64,000 nt of DNA from Tubiluchus corallicola (GCA_030141605.1 JAQGDQ010002372.1:186001-250000); one strand, 5' to 3'; shown: positions 25,401 to 42,623, numbered from the stretch's first letter. Notes: generated by a model not told the origin, from the letters alone. Made by a program: numbers and translations.

Positions 25401-27222
25401 TCTTTAAACTGTTTATTTTTATAGAAAAATGTCGTAAAAATTCCAATTTTTTGGTTAATCTTAAATGTCCATTAAGCGATTAAGCAGAAACCTGAAAGTT
25501 CCACTCATTAGAGCGGCTCAATAATTATGTAATGACAAAACATATTAAAAGAATAATTCTAATTAAATATTTATTATTTGTTTTTCAGTCGCACGTGGTG
25601 AATATACAACAACACCATCGCCTGACACGCCTACTCTTGTAGCTGGGTACTACGAACATGGCGATGGTGATGAAAACGGCAGTGGTGAGGAAGATAATGA
25701 TAAAACATCAATAGTGCTTACCAGATACTACGGTCCCAGCATCAGCACCACAACAACTGCTCCTGAGCAACGGGGTTACGTGCTCCGCTCTAGAACATCA
25801 TCAGAAAAGTCACAGGATCGGATACGCCAGTATTATCATAACAACGGCAATGACGGTAATGATGACAATAACGACAACGATGAACGCACACAAAAGCGTG
25901 TAGTCTACATCCGAAGAGGCTACAGTGGTGATCACCATGTTGAAGATGATGATGGCGATAACGATGACGACAACGATGAACAAACGCAAAGACGTGTAAT
26001 CTACATCCGAAGAGGCTATGATAATGGCGACGATGATGAAGAAGATGATGATGATGATAACGAAGCAAAACGTCGGATTTACATTCGTAGGCACAGTAGC
26101 AGTGAGAATGGTGACAGTGGTGATCACAGTGACCTCGATAACGGCTACAGCAGAGTGACTCGCAGACGTAACAGATTATATCTTGATAATGGCGATGACG
26201 GCGATGATCGGTACATTTACTTTAGGGGAGATGAAGGAGATGGCAATAGTTATGAAAGCAGACGTCGGGTTTACATTCGAAGAGAAGAAGCAACAACTGC
26301 AGCACCACAGCGTGGTTACTTTTACTACAGAGAAGAAGAACCAACCACTACTGAGCAACCAAGTGGTGAGGAAATCTACAGGCACTACTTGAGGAACATC
26401 AAACCAAGATTGGACGAAACTCGCCGAAGTAATACACGCCGACGCCAAGCTCATGATGGTGAACGTCGATATTACAGATTGGTTGAAGAAGAACCTGAGT
26501 CACAGGGTTATTATGCAACCCCTGAGCAGGAAAAATCCATAAGCTTTCGTCGCCGTTATGATAGCCGCGATGAAGACATCATTCAAGTACCAAAGTATCC
26601 GCTAATTCGCAGGAGATCTGGTTCAGATGATAACAGAAAATCCAGCGGGCGTCGAGTGTACTTACCAATTGAAGCACCAACTACCACTGAGAGACCTGAG
26701 ATTCGTCATTATTACGTGCGTTCGGAAGAGCCAGCAACTACTGAAACGCCTCGTCAACAACATTATATTCCTCGTCGAGTCTACAGGCCTGCTGAGTCAA
26801 CAACAACTGAAGCACCAAGCCACAGTGGCTATTACAGAGCATCTGAATCTGCGAAAACTCAGAAATCAAGCATTCGTCGCTTTTTCAGACCAAGCAACGA
26901 GCGACCATCAAGGAAATCGAGCATTCGACGTTTTATCAGAATAACTGATGAACCCAGACATGAAGAGCCAACATATCGTCAATATTACGAACCAGCCGAT
27001 ATCAAAGAAATCAGAAGGCCCACCGTCAGACGATTTTATGAACCTGCTGAACTGACTACCACCGAAAGACCGTCGTTTCGTTATTATTATAGGCCTCCTG
27101 AGCCAACTACAACTGAACAACCTAGCCGACCGAGGTACCCAGCACACTACAGGTACTATTTCAAAGAAACAACAACAACGGAACAGCCTACTACACGTCG
27201 TCTCTACCACCACGGTTACTAG
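22411..27222 (+). CDS. Gene D: secreted Tyr/Arg/Asp-rich repeat protein (562 aa, 2 exons)
   Basis: Exon 1 (22411-22465) encodes MKSTLVAVALVLVMFQLH and ends at a phase-1 donor. Exon 2 (25589-27222) continues as VARGEYTTT to a TAG. An in-frame ATG at 22399 would add four residues. After the signal peptide, residues about 100-260 alternate Asp/Asn/Gly-rich acidic runs with four YIRR motifs (RRVVYIRRGY and similar). Residues about 250-560 are Tyr/Arg-rich with TTTE-x-P motifs followed by YY pairs (RHYYVRSEEP, RRFYEPAELTTTERPSFRYY). No cysteine-rich or enzymatic domain is apparent. The pattern resembles structural, cement or cuticle-like proteins whose tyrosines may be modified or cross-linked; this is inference. 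Gene E is its tandem relative with the same intron phase. AATAAA lies at 27328-27333. Confidence 0.8.
24361..24728. repeat. GAGT/GAAT tetranucleotide array in gene D intron
   Basis: About 370 bases of degenerate gagtgagtgaatgaatg inside the 3.1-kb intron of gene D. The His/Ser-rich minus-strand ORF is an artefact of it. Confidence 0.9.
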
Positions 27223-28523
27223 TGGCATGGGATTACATCAACTTTAGTAGCATGTCCAAAAAGTGACGTATTATAATACTATTTCCAATCCGCAAATAAT
27301 TCAAAAAACTGCACCAAAAAATAAGAAAATAAAAATTGAGAATTTAATTGTATAAATGAACATTCCAAATCTTGTAGCTGCAATATTTTGTTTTATTGTA
27401 AACTTATTATTCACAGAAAGATAAAAAATGATTGTGTCAGTAAATGCGCTGACTGTTGTGACGAGTTAAGAATGCCCTGCAGGGTGGATGGTAAAAACAA
27501 AACCACTCTCGGCTTACATTTCAGTGCCCAAAACCCGACTTTGTGTTCATTTCTTCTCGTAGAGTCTCGGTGATAAGCCAACAGTTTGAAATTAGTAGTG
27601 TAGTGTTTAGGCGGGCAATAAATACAATTTTTTATGTCGGCCTAAGCTTAGATAATGACAATGATAACTATATCGAATTTAATACTCTATATTTTGATCA
27701 TTTTATTCAAAAAGCGAAGACAAGTTAGTTAGTACCCAAATAGACATTGTTCACCGTTTTACATGTAATTTCCATAAACTCTTAATGGTCACTTATATTT
27801 TGTTTTAAAAAATCGATTGCGTTTCATGCTGGGTTCAAACGTTTTGGTATTTTTTGCCTAGTTTAATAAAAGCTGTCTTACAGTAGAACGGGAATCTAGA
27901 GTAAAAATTACTAATAATATAACAGGAAAGTAGATTTTTAAAACAATAAATGTATAATGAGCAAGATATTTTAAATTATGATTTATTATTGTGTTCAGTG
28001 TTTGCATGTCTATAATGGCTATCTTTATCGAACTGTCAACTGAAAGCTACTTGGCGTGAAAAAACATAAGACAATGGCTGCTTGCTTAATCTGAAAACAG
28101 TGCCATTATCCAATATTAATAAGAATAATATTTTTATCTGGGCTGTTAACAAGCGTGAATCAATAAACATAAATATTCCAGAAGAACAAATTGCCAATGA
28201 CACTGAACCGTTGATGCTGAAAAGTTAAAGACGTTAAGCATCTTAATTTAAACCAAATTTCTGTAATGCAGGGTAACATGCACCGCAATATTAGCTTTTC
28301 TGAACAATGAAAAAAATGGGCAAGAAAAGAAAGGAAAAAAAAACAATTTGCGAATTGTTAAGGAATACCTGTCAGGCATTTTTATGTCGGAGATTTTACT
28401 CATCTTAGATTGCAGAACTTCTGGATAAAAAAGTTTCGATGTGGCTAATGCTCCAGGAGCAGTGATACCGATGCTGATATTAACAGAAAATATAATGCCA
28501 CCAAATGCGATGCCATTCTCTCT

Positions 28524-28564
<41 letters not shown>

Positions 28565-28571
28565 TCTCTCT

Positions 28572-28639
<68 letters not shown>

Positions 28640-29024
28640 ACCATCATTTATATCTTTTCAACGCCTCCCTCCCTCCTCCCTTGTTCCTATCTACAGATAA
28701 AGGTTTTGTCTGCAGATAAAGGTTATTAGTATTAGCGTCTTTACATTTCTATTTAATCTACACAGTCATTCTTAAAGATGCCTGCTGAGCTCCAACCACT
28801 TATCTAGAAATAATTACACATTCACCTACTCGTAAATGTTCATCTTTTGTCTTTAGAGCCGTGGAAAGCTCCAGGAGTTTCTTGTGTTGATTGAAACGAT
28901 ACAAAACTAGTTTTCTCGACATAAGATTTGATTGACATACCTCTCAGAGCAGCATAAGAACTAAAGGATTTGTCTGGAATGACAGAGTTATAGTTTGTGT
29001 GCTGCATTTTAAAAAGTGAAAATC
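27223..29024. other. Spacer between genes D and E
   Basis: Contains the gene D poly(A) signal (27328-27333) and a CT microsatellite (28517-28640). No supportable gene. No clear TATA box was seen for gene E; gcataagaac at 28952-28961 is a weak candidate. Confidence 0.5.
28517..28640. repeat. CT dinucleotide microsatellite
   Basis: About 120 bases of TC repeat with a few C-run and TTTC interruptions, about 400 bases upstream of gene E. Confidence 0.95.
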
Positions 29025-32502
<3,478 letters not shown>

Positions 32503-34039
32503 GCTGATTATTCAGATGATTTAATGTCTAACGGGACTGAAGAAGCAGCCTGTACTACAGTAACTTTCACGCTAAATTCTCAGCTCAGAATTGGCTTAAC
32601 AAGTAACTACATGTGAAGCTCACTTGAATATATTTGTGCTTATCAGCGCAAGAGGACTTAACTATTCCAAAGCAAAGTTTAACAGCCACGAGAAAGTGCT
32701 TATCTCAACTAATTAACAAAGATTCAGAAAAATAACAGTTTAACTTTAGATGTTTATTTGCATAAATTATGTGCACAGGAATACAATTTAATCTCTTCAT
32801 AACGCTATCGTAACTCGTAAGAAATGGCTCTTACTTGTAGCCAGATTTATGTAATGTTCATAAATTAACATTTTTGCACTTATACCGTGTTGCATGGCCG
32901 CACTTTAGCTCACCTGTCACCTATTGAACGCATAAAATTACTTTAAAATAGAATATAAGAAATCGTATAACATAGTCGCAAACTATGCCACTGTAGTAAT
33001 ATATAATTATACACTTTACGTACTAGAAGAAAAAATGACATGATTATTACGGAGACATGTTTGCTTTTATGGCTGAGGTAACGTAAATTTGCAACAGCAG
33101 GGTCAGAGAAGACTGGCTGACTAGAATGTCACTGGATAGGCGTAGGCATCTTATTTGTTATTTACAGGAATGCCGTATACCACAGCACAGTTATTAGTCT
33201 AAAGAATACTATGCGTTGAGAGTTGAATACAAACGACGGGGTCTTGCCTCGACGAAATGGTACTAGGTCATTTGTAAGCATTTTTCTTTTCAACTAATTA
33301 ATTGAAAAAACGATAGTTGGCGTCTCATGCTGTCCGCTCGAGTTGTCAGTAATATTCGTTTTCGGTTTTGTCAGTGCGAAATTGTGACAGCATAATGAGC
33401 TTAAATAAATTTTGCAGTGCAAATAAAATTTTCATAAATTACAAATGTAGGCAGAAAAACAGTATTTTAATGCATACTGATTTTTTATTGCGTTTTTTAT
33501 TTTTAAAACTCTTTTGCTTTAAGCAGTAACACGAAGTGCGCTTGTTCCCACACAGAAAAATACGTCAGATTAGATATTTATTTGTTTATCTATTTTAGCC
33601 TTAAGAAAATAATACAATAACAAAAGGGTTGCAACACAATAAATTGGCTAGGGAAATCTGTGCACCACAATGTGCAACGACCATAGCATAACGAACAGGC
33701 CGCCCAAAGTAAAGAGTGAACGTAATGATGGATGATTTTGATGTGGTCCGCCCTGGTGCACATTACAGCTCCATTGTGTGTTACAGTCAGGCATGCAGTA
33801 TTAATGATAGGTTTTTTTACTGCCCTGAATGCTACAGGACTTAAAGCAAAAAGTCACGAAAACCGTAAACCTAGGCACTGTAAATTGCGTCAGAGACACG
33901 TGAAGAGTAAAATAAACAGCTTGGTTTGAAGGACAAGAAAACCCTTTACTTACATAAGCTAAAAAATTCTCCAAATTTTGTACACCTACATGCTGTCTCA
34001 CTGCGCACTGAGCTTGTATTAGCTGTATAAATCTTGAAA
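32503..34039. other. Intergenic DNA after gene E
   Basis: No supportable gene. Short ORFs (for example around 33732-33929) show no family resemblance. Confidence 0.45.
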
Positions 34040-34400
34040 ATTTAAACTCTTAAGATGACCATTTGCCGCGGCCAGTAGGTCGGTTGAAACAAGTTTAAAT
34101 AACATTGGGGTAAAGTTTAAAAAAATAATCAGAGCATTTGTAGTGCACACTTCACTAGCTAAACAAAAGTATAAATTGCTTTATCCTGTTAGTAAAATTA
34201 GTAGTGTATCTTTGGTGAGTCAGATAGTGGTGCACCCTGGGGAGGTGAGCCACTGACATTTTACCAGTTGGCGCGAACATTTAAATTACTGACAGTTTTC
34301 TTCTCTAGTTGCGCAAGTTTTCCAAATAAGTAAGCTTAAGGCGAAAGAATATAACTTTGTAAGGAAGGTGTTTCAAGAACATACCTTAAAATTTTCCTTG
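34040..34400 (-). mobile_element. Diverged arm of the long-inverted-repeat element
   Basis: This stretch matches the right arm of the element at 57941-59707 with substitutions and indels: gttgaaacaagtttaaataacattg, then aataatcagagcatttgtag, then gtggtgcaccctgg and actgacattttaccag (same order and orientation in both). It is a single arm; no partner is seen nearby. Confidence 0.65.
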
Positions 34401-35131
34401 TTTTGCCTTTGAAAGAAAGGCTAAGCTTTCTGAAATTCTGAGAAGTTGGACTTATTTCAATATTCGGGATAATTGTTAAAAGATTTAGTAATAAGAATAT
34501 GATAAACGCCTTCTGTAATTAGTAAAATCACTTTGAAGTTGCAATCATTATTTTCATGCTTGGGCACTTACATTTTGGATGCCCATTTGCCCTCCAAGGA
34601 CGTCGTTCATTAGATGAAGAAAAGCAAAACACTCTCAATTTTAGTCAAAAGTATAACACTTTAAGCTTTAACAAAAAATTAAATAGCTAATTTTGTAATA
34701 TTTTTGCACGAATGTTATGTATGCTACAGAAATTTGAATAACTTTAAGCTGAGCGTTCTTATGGAAAGCCACGGTACACTTACAAAAAGTCATGAAGTAG
34801 ACCAGCTATGTCATAATTTTCAAGTGAATAGCTGCTACCACCGTATCTGAAGATTTTTCTACAGCGGTAGTGTAAATTAACCTTATACTATGTAGGCAGT
34901 TTTCCTGCAAATTTGCTTGTTATATTTTTCTAAATTTAAGTAGATAATAGTAAAATAAACCTAATAATCCCAGTTGCAGGAAAGCGGGTGACACAGGCGG
35001 AGAGAAAAAACGAATACTCTGCAGATCGTTAAAAGATGTGTCATACTGCTGTTATTGGGGCGGCGGCCAGAATAAGATAATGAACAAAATTATTATGTAA
35101 ATGTGTATTGTGTGGCTGCGAGATAACCAGC
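34401..35131. other. Region upstream of NSMCE3
   Basis: AT-rich except for a short GC-richer patch near 34978-35070 (aaagcgggtgac, ggggcggcggcc), which could be the NSMCE3 promoter. No TATA box stands out. Confidence 0.35.
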
Positions 35132-38100
35132 ATGTCTAGAAAAGCAGGAAAGCAAGCGAAGATTATCGAAAAACGGAGGACTAGAACTACAGACTGTCCT
35201 GAAATTTCGGATGAACTGGTAACGCTAACATTGCCATTAGAATTTACCATAACCTACATTAGCTAAGTCCTCTGGTGTACCATCATGGCCACATTTACAC
35301 CACGAGTAAAGATTGATTTCGTCAAATCAAACATGGCAGTTTACAGCAGTCAGCAATGTTTAGCATTAAACAAGTAAAGTGGCCTATCTGGGACGGGCCA
35401 TTGAGTGTGGCTATTCAGGTACGAGAAATTTGGGAGTACGAGAGACTGCTGACTACCGTGTCAGGTGCAAAGTGACTTTAATGCAAGAGTACTTTATTTA
35501 TGTGTGCTGTAGTATACAGTTTTACTGCCTAGTAGGCCAATACTGCGGGAATCTTCCCTTGATTACCTTATAAACTTAAAGCATCTTTAATTGTAAATTT
35601 TTTGTAAGGAGAGAATAATTATTTTTGTGAGAACAGTCATGTAATTAAAACTGGAAACAACTTCAAACCTCACTATAGCCTGCACAAAACACTGCTGTTA
35701 ATATTATTATGTACTTCACATCAGGTACAGCAACTTGTTACAGTTATTGTTAGTCTTATTATTAATGATATACATTATTTGGCTCATTAATGGTGTGGTT
35801 CTTTTCCAGTTGGCGACTATTTCTGTCATACCTAGTTATAATGCCCCCCTCCTTTGTAATACCAACCTTGCTTAGTGCCCAAATTTTCAGTAAAACAAAA
35901 TGTCTTAGACATGCATGTATTAATGCACGTTGTTATAATGCCAAACTCACTATAACACAAACTATTTTGTTTCAAAATAGGTGGTATAAAGAGGTTTGTC
36001 AGTGTAAGCAACTAAACACGTACTATTCATTGGCTTCTTCTAAAATCTAAAACACAATCACTTTATCATTATTATTATTATACTAGTTGTAATGACACTG
36101 TATTTTGATGAATTATAGTTATGAATAGATTGTGTGATGCACATTTCTGTTATTTGCTTTTTTGCAATACACAAAATACTTTTGAAAATGCTGTCACATT
36201 TTAATAAACTGCTGATGTATTTAGATAAAATGTCTCATGCTCAAATATCCCTTGCCCAAATGTCACGTGCCTTCTAATAGTATTGGTATTGGAACCGGTG
36301 TTGTAATGCCGGTGTCACACAGAGCTTGACATAATCCGCAAGACATAAGCCGTGTGGAGAAAAAGCTGCTTCTGAAGAGTGAACTTATGCTAACCAATGG
36401 TCCCTGTCGTACAGATAATCCATTTACCATCTTCTGCCTACTGTGGTTTGACTGCTATAAGGCATTAGCCATAATACGTGGTAGGCTTCTTCCAAGCCAT
36501 TTTGGGTGGTTTATAAAGTGCCTTTTTGCAAAATGGAATTGGCATTAATTTCATTTGCCATAAGATGTTTTTGGTTATTGCTAATGTGGTAATTACCGTA
36601 TATATGTGTGTACAAGTCGATGTACATTTTAAGACCAAAAATTTTATCATTTTATATATTACCTGTGTACAAGTCGACCGTTAAATATTAAGATCTTCCA
36701 GAGTAAATGATGTCAACAATGGCCGAGTAATAAATCAATAGCGTGCTGTGTTAGTTTGTAAGATTCGTGCGAGTGCCTGGGCCGAGTATATTATACCTAC
36801 CAGTTGTGTATATATATATATATATATATTCATGTTGAGGGCCCTCAGTGCAATCCATGATACTGCAGCCTGGCCTTTCATCGCGCATAATTGTTTGTAA
36901 TGCCTTTAACCCTAGGATATTGCGGCAGGATCCGTCGTAACATTTCAGTTGCTGATTTCTCACTTAAAACTAAAAATCCATACCTGAAACATCACAGTTT
37001 TATTCAGTAACATCTTTTGAATAGAAATATATCTCAATTTACAAATATCGATTCCGTTTATGCGTATTTACGCTAGATTTTCAACAGTCGGTATCAATTT
37101 AAATATCGTTTTTGCTCCCATGTTTACAAGTCTGACCTTATTAATTATGCATGCAGTCCTCCTTTCAAAGCAACCTTTCAATAAATTACATTTGTTAATT
37201 TTGTGAAGTAATGTCAAGATGCGAACATTCTCTGGTGTGAAGTATCACAGTAAGAATGTTCATTCAGTCCAGCGTGTAATGGAGGATTAATTCGTTACAT
37301 ATTCGTATTGTAGACGACTTTTTAGCGACATCTCCCAAAAATTCGACTTGTACATTTGTACTCGTTTTTTTTACAGTGCACAATTCACCTATCATGAGAA
37401 TTCTCTCATGTTCCATGTTTATTTTGGTCACTTCAGAATGTCACTTGGCTTGCGTGTGATTTGAGCTAATGCTTTGAGTTTGTATTGTAACATTATAAAA
37501 ACTAAACTAGAAACTGTACATAGAAATGTGTGGCTGGACTGGACACAGTAGTAATATTTCAGTATTTAAATAGTTGTTCGTTACGTTCACAGTTTGACTT
37601 TCAGTAAACAAAATGGTGTGTCATTTAAGCATTTCTTGTAAACCCCCTAAATGTTATTTATTATTTTAAATTTATTTCGCACATGATTCATGATTTATAA
37701 GCTAAGCATTATTTGCTCCTAATTTCATAAAGGGCAGTTCCTATGGAAGTTATTAAGTTATTATATTGTCATATAAACTTTTTGTATATTTTCCACATTG
37801 TTTGGCTTTCATTCTACTTTTTAAAGGTGACAGTTAGCTTCCACCCACAGTTTGGTAAATTTCAGTCAGACTTGTTTCAATATATTCAGGAATCAGGATG
37901 GGATCAAGTTTCTTCTATTTTGCTTTACATTTTTTGCATTTAGTAAAATGAGCAAATAACTGGATGGTGTGACCACAAGCTCATCAAATGTCACAAAGAA
38001 GCAGTGTTGAACTTACCATAAAAAATATGACATTGTTATTATCATTTGAATTTATGTTCAAGATAGAAGTAGTACTGTTTTCATAATCTTATCAGAACAA

Positions 38101-41100
38101 TGTAAATAACTGTCTAACTGTGTAAATAAATAACAACCATAGTGTGTGAAATGAGTTTGTCAAAAGTGATACAAAAACACAATATATATTTTTAAAGTCC
38201 TAGGTAATATAGATTTTTACAACATGTATATTTATTTCAGGGTGCTGCCTCTTCTGGTAATCAACCTTCAGCAGTTAATAAAGCACTGCAGAAACTCAGT
38301 GGCGATGAAGCACAGCGTAAAGTAAACGAAATAGTACAGTACCTTTTAGTTGCCAGCCAGAAAAATTATCCCATAAAACGAGCAGGTAACAAACCATTAC
38401 AGTAAATGTTTGAAATACATGTAGTACCCATAGGAAGTACTGACTGCAAAGTACGGAATACTAAATTGTGTAACTCTTGCCCCATTTAACAAATGCTAAA
38501 GTACGTTAAAAGTATCGTTCGTTTGACATACGCACGTACGCACACACACACACTCACACAAACACGTATATATATATATGTTTCCTTTTTAGATATCAAC
38601 AAACACGTTTTGAAAGAACACAGTAAAGCATTTCCCAAGCTTATCAAGTTGGCAAAAAGGAATTTAGAATCAGTAAGTATGCATCAATTTGCACTGAATG
38701 ATATTGAATTTTTTCAATCATATAAGTTCAGCGACGTGACTTTGACCAATGTTGAATTAAAATGACACAAATGACAACGAGCCTGTTATATTACGTGACC
38801 ACAGTAATTGTGAAGTTAACATATAGTGTATTAACTATGCAGCTAAATTGGCAAAACTTGAATTACCATTTATAGAAAAAGTATTGTTTTGCATCTCAAG
38901 AAGCATGGTGCCTACAAGTGGAGAAAATTATGCTCGGGATTGAATTTTGCACAATTCTAATAAGTAATTTGTGCTTGAAGTGCAAAATTAAATGACATTG
39001 ACATTCACAGTATGTCACTATGAATTTCACAGATGTTGGATACTCAGTGAAAGTTTTTCATTATCTTAACATTAGGTACTAATCCAACATCAAGCTTGCT
39101 ATTCTCTTTTCCACGTTTTGTTCTTACTGCAAAAAATATAGCTCGTTCAATACAGTACATGCTATTTATTGGACTCACAGTTAATAGCATCAGTCACTTA
39201 AGTGACCCAAAAACACCTGGTACCGCCGGTCCTATTTAAATTTATATAAAAACTGCTGATGATAGACTCTAATAACTCTGTATAATTGACTCAATATGTC
39301 TGCTTTACGTGCTTCAACAAGACACTTTTGTGTGACCAATAAGCACATGAGTTTTATGTCATCTTAATTAGCTTTTGTGCTCTAATATCCATAGAAACAA
39401 TCACGTTAAGTACCGTTTTATTTGTAAGGAATGTTTATCATATGCTAATATGTTAGCCTAGCAGTTTTGCTTTGACCAATGCATCCACAGCAAGTAACCT
39501 CGTTAGAAGGAAACGATTCCGACGACACAGCTTCCATCCTTTTCAACACCCTGCACTTATTGGCTTTGTCCTGGAGTAATGTAACTGAACACACTATTCA
39601 GAACTGGTTCACTCAAGCTAGATTCATTCATTCAAATAAAACTGACAATGAAATTCTTACACTGCAAGAGATAGGCTTAACTGCACCACCTGGTATGAGC
39701 AACAAAGAGTTTGAGAGCTGGCTGAAATTGATTCAGCTATATAGGTCACCTTGCTAAATCACCATGACCAGGAAGCTACTTGCGGGGAAACACGAGCACC
39801 ACCAACTGCAGCTCAAGCATGCCAAGCACTATTTTACGAGAATGAAAAAAGGAAACTTTTTTAATTTCTTTTTTATTAATTCACTATAAATTAATATTTT
39901 TAAATTACTGCACAGGAATTTAGGCATTACTTCATTTCTGAAATTCATTAAAAACCTTTGCAGTGCATACTAAGCTGATGATTCATGCTAAATCATTCAT
40001 GAGGATTCATTCACACTTCTATATTAGTAATACTACATCTGTTGGTTAATTGCGTTAAAACACTTTTGTCCCAAAGTGAACCTTTCCGGCGCATACTGTA
40101 ATACCATGGCTTTGTCACAGTGTCTTGGCAGTTTCACATAGTTTTCACATTTTGTCCCAATAGTTTCATAAAAGTGCTCAAAATACAATCAACAAAAAGC
40201 TTGTAAGTTAGTTGTATATGTAGTTGATATTATGTACATCACTATGTTACTGATATTTTATATTTGGAACTGTTTGTTTAGGCATTTGGTATAAAGCTGG
40301 TAGAATTGGAGAGCAAAAAGGCATGTTACATTCTTGTGAATGGTTTTGAAAATCAGAGGCATCTAAAGCTGAAGGAGGAGGAATATGCACGACATGGGCT
40401 CCTAATGACAGTCCTCTCATTTCTGTTTATGCAGGAGAGTCCTGTAGCAGAATGTAAGCATCATATTATTTTTTAATGAACCTAATACAGGGTTGTTCAG
40501 AAAAAACATTTCCTCATACTAACTCTTAGCCTCTTATCCTAGTACAGGCATTTGTAAAAGAGATTCGCATCTTGTAGCCTGGATTCTCATTTTTCCAAAG
40601 GACTATAAATTTGCCTCTAAGACCCCTTACAAGCACTGCTAGGACAATTTTTGTACACCATGTCCATCTGGGGTTGACAGGCAAAACAAGCTGTCAAATG
40701 TGCCATCTAAAATGACTGCTTTTGTCCATTATCTATACAAAAATTTTGTCAGCACCTTTTAAAGGAGCTTTTGGAGCGCAATTTACAACTCGTAGGAAAA
40801 GGCTACATGGTGGTGTGAGTCTCTAATACAACAATTTTACCAGGTTGAAAGACTAATAGTTTTTTCTGTGCATCAAACTTTATTTTATTTGTCCAACCTG
40901 AATGGTTTTCCTGCTTGTCGCATTAAACAAGAGTATTTGACAGGCAATTTCCCCAAGGTGCTAATTGTTTTGGCTTATTGTACATTATGTTTTTTAGCTA
41001 TTTTGTGGCAGTTTCTGAAGAAACTTGGAATAAAAGAATCTGAGTAAGTAGCTACTAGATATCATCATGTCTGGTATTAGTATACATCGCCTCAAATGGG

Positions 41101-42623
41101 CACCAATCTGTTATTAGTAAATAACAGCAAATGAACGTGCTGGTGCACATTTAACAGGTTACACTGTTATACCAACATGAAAATTCAGTGAACTGTGATT
41201 GTAATTTAAACTATAACCTTACATAAGTTTTGAATATCCATGAAAACATCTCAACTAAAAGCAACCAACTAGGTTTTGTGTTCTACTTTATTTTTTCTCG
41301 GTGGAAACACCTGATTAAAAATTCATGTGGTTAGATAGAGAATTTCACGGGCTTTCTAATTGTGTATAATATGATGAATTTTGTTGCCATGGTAACATGC
41401 AATAATTGTAGAACTATCACATGTGAACTAGACCAGACATGGCAGCTGTGGAATTGTAAGCATGTTTTGCTAATTGTTTCTACTACAGTTTATTTAATAT
41501 TAGTCTGCAGTGACTGATATTTATACATAGAATAGACAAGAATTCTACCTCAAAAACTGCAGTAAATGCTGTGCCTAAGCGAATGTTCTAAGAGCGGTAA
41601 TTTGGCACCATTTCTTTGGTGCACACTATCATCGGACAGCATGCTATATGTACATATCACTTGTATACAAGTCAATGCAACTCTTTTTATACACCTAAAT
41701 ACTAAAGCAGCCACAGTAAGCAGCAAGCAAATGTGAAACCGAGACTCCTAATAAAAGTTCTTTTTGGGTACAAAAGAAATTTACAAAATATATTATATGA
41801 CACAAAACTTCTAATAGCATTAATTTTGGTTTTCATCTTAAATGTTCCAAATACTAAAAATGTCATTTTTGTCTTGCACGCACATCTAGCAAGAACCACC
41901 CGGTGTTTGGCGATGTTCGAAAATTAGTGACTCAGGAATTTACACGAGAGTTGTATCTAAACTTCGAAAGAATACAGGGTACTGATCCACCACAGAATGA
42001 AGTTAGCTGGGGAGAACGAGCACAGCACGAACTGAAGATGAGAGATTGCTTAAAGTTTGTTTGCAAGGTAGGCAACTAGATTTCTTACATTTTTTATTAA
42101 TTCAGTTATTAAAATGATTAGAGCACTTGAGTATCAAATTCCAGTTTTTAAATGTTTTTAAAACTACTGTGTCCCTTATCTTGTGCAAGCTTCTTTGTAT
42201 CTGTAGTAATTACTTATGTGGAGCTTATTTTCTGACGAAGATTTGATGATTATTGTTTGTTGATAATAAGCTTAAATATGCTTAGCAAATATTGTATACA
42301 CAATACCTAAAATATATTAACTACGTATATCTTTAGTAGACGTACAATAAATGAAGATCGTTTTTGTACCAAACATATAAACCTTTCTTGATATTACAAG
42401 TGAAATGTTGCATTTTTCATTTCTTTTGTTAGCTTATTCTTGTTGAAGGTTATAAAATTGTAACTCCATTAATTCATGAACAAGCAAGTTTTTTGCGAAT
42501 TTATAGCACAAATCTCATTGTCTTGTATTTTTCTGTTTTTAGATGTATGGAGAGGGTTTTGTACCACAGAACTGGACTTCGCAATATCAAAGGGTACTGC
42601 AATCAGAGGAAGGAGAAAATTAG
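35132..42623 (+). CDS. NSMCE3: Non-SMC element 3 homologue, MAGE domain (about 262 aa)
   Basis: Exons 38241-38385, 38593-38672, 40282-40453, 40998-41043, 41890-42067 and 42543-42623 join at phases 1, 0, 1, 2 and 0 into a MAGE homology domain. Diagnostic stretches are KNYPIKRADINKHVLKEHSK, AFGIKLVELESKKACYILVN, HGLLMTVLSFLFMQ, ILWQFLKKLGI, HPVFGDVRKLVTQEFTRELY, SWGERAQHELKMRDCLKFV and VPQNWTSQYQ. NSE3 is the ancestral MAGE; it binds NSE1 and NSE4 and with them forms the kite/ubiquitin-ligase module of the SMC5/6 complex in the nucleus, acting in DNA repair and chromosome stability. The first exon is a guess: 35132-35218 gives MSRKAGKQAKIIEKRR and ends CTG|GTAACG in phase 0, which fits the next exon and the family's basic, disordered N-terminus. 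The length is slightly below the vertebrate protein. Introns contain a Tigger relic and a MITE-like pair. Confidence 0.88.
36598..37372. mobile_element. Possible MITE in NSMCE3 intron 1
   Basis: The motif gtgtacaagtcga occurs near 36609-36621 (with a second tgtacaagtcgacc near 36666) and, inverted, as attcgacttgtacatttgta near 37340-37359. The interior has no ORF of note and includes a TA run at 36810-36829. Short inverted matches only. Confidence 0.35.
39479..39866 (+). pseudogene. Tigger/pogo transposase C-terminal relic
   Basis: An open stretch of 92 codons reads LHLLALSWSNVTEHTIQNWF then TQARFIHSN, the region after the DDE core of Tigger-type (pogo, Tc1/mariner superfamily) transposases, where A-x-x-W-x-x-V-x-x-x-T-I-x-N-C-F-x-x-A-G-F is usual. 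After a frameshift near 39757 the reading continues as QEATCGETRAPPTAAQ, similar to the ATCGE(L) acidic segment of these proteins. No DNA-binding domain or catalytic core is present, so it is a truncated, dead copy within the NSMCE3 intron before exon 40282. Confidence 0.65.

Noticed and set aside
25790-26454. Minus-strand and alternate-frame ORFs over gene D
   Set aside because: Shadows of the repetitive exon 2 of gene D.
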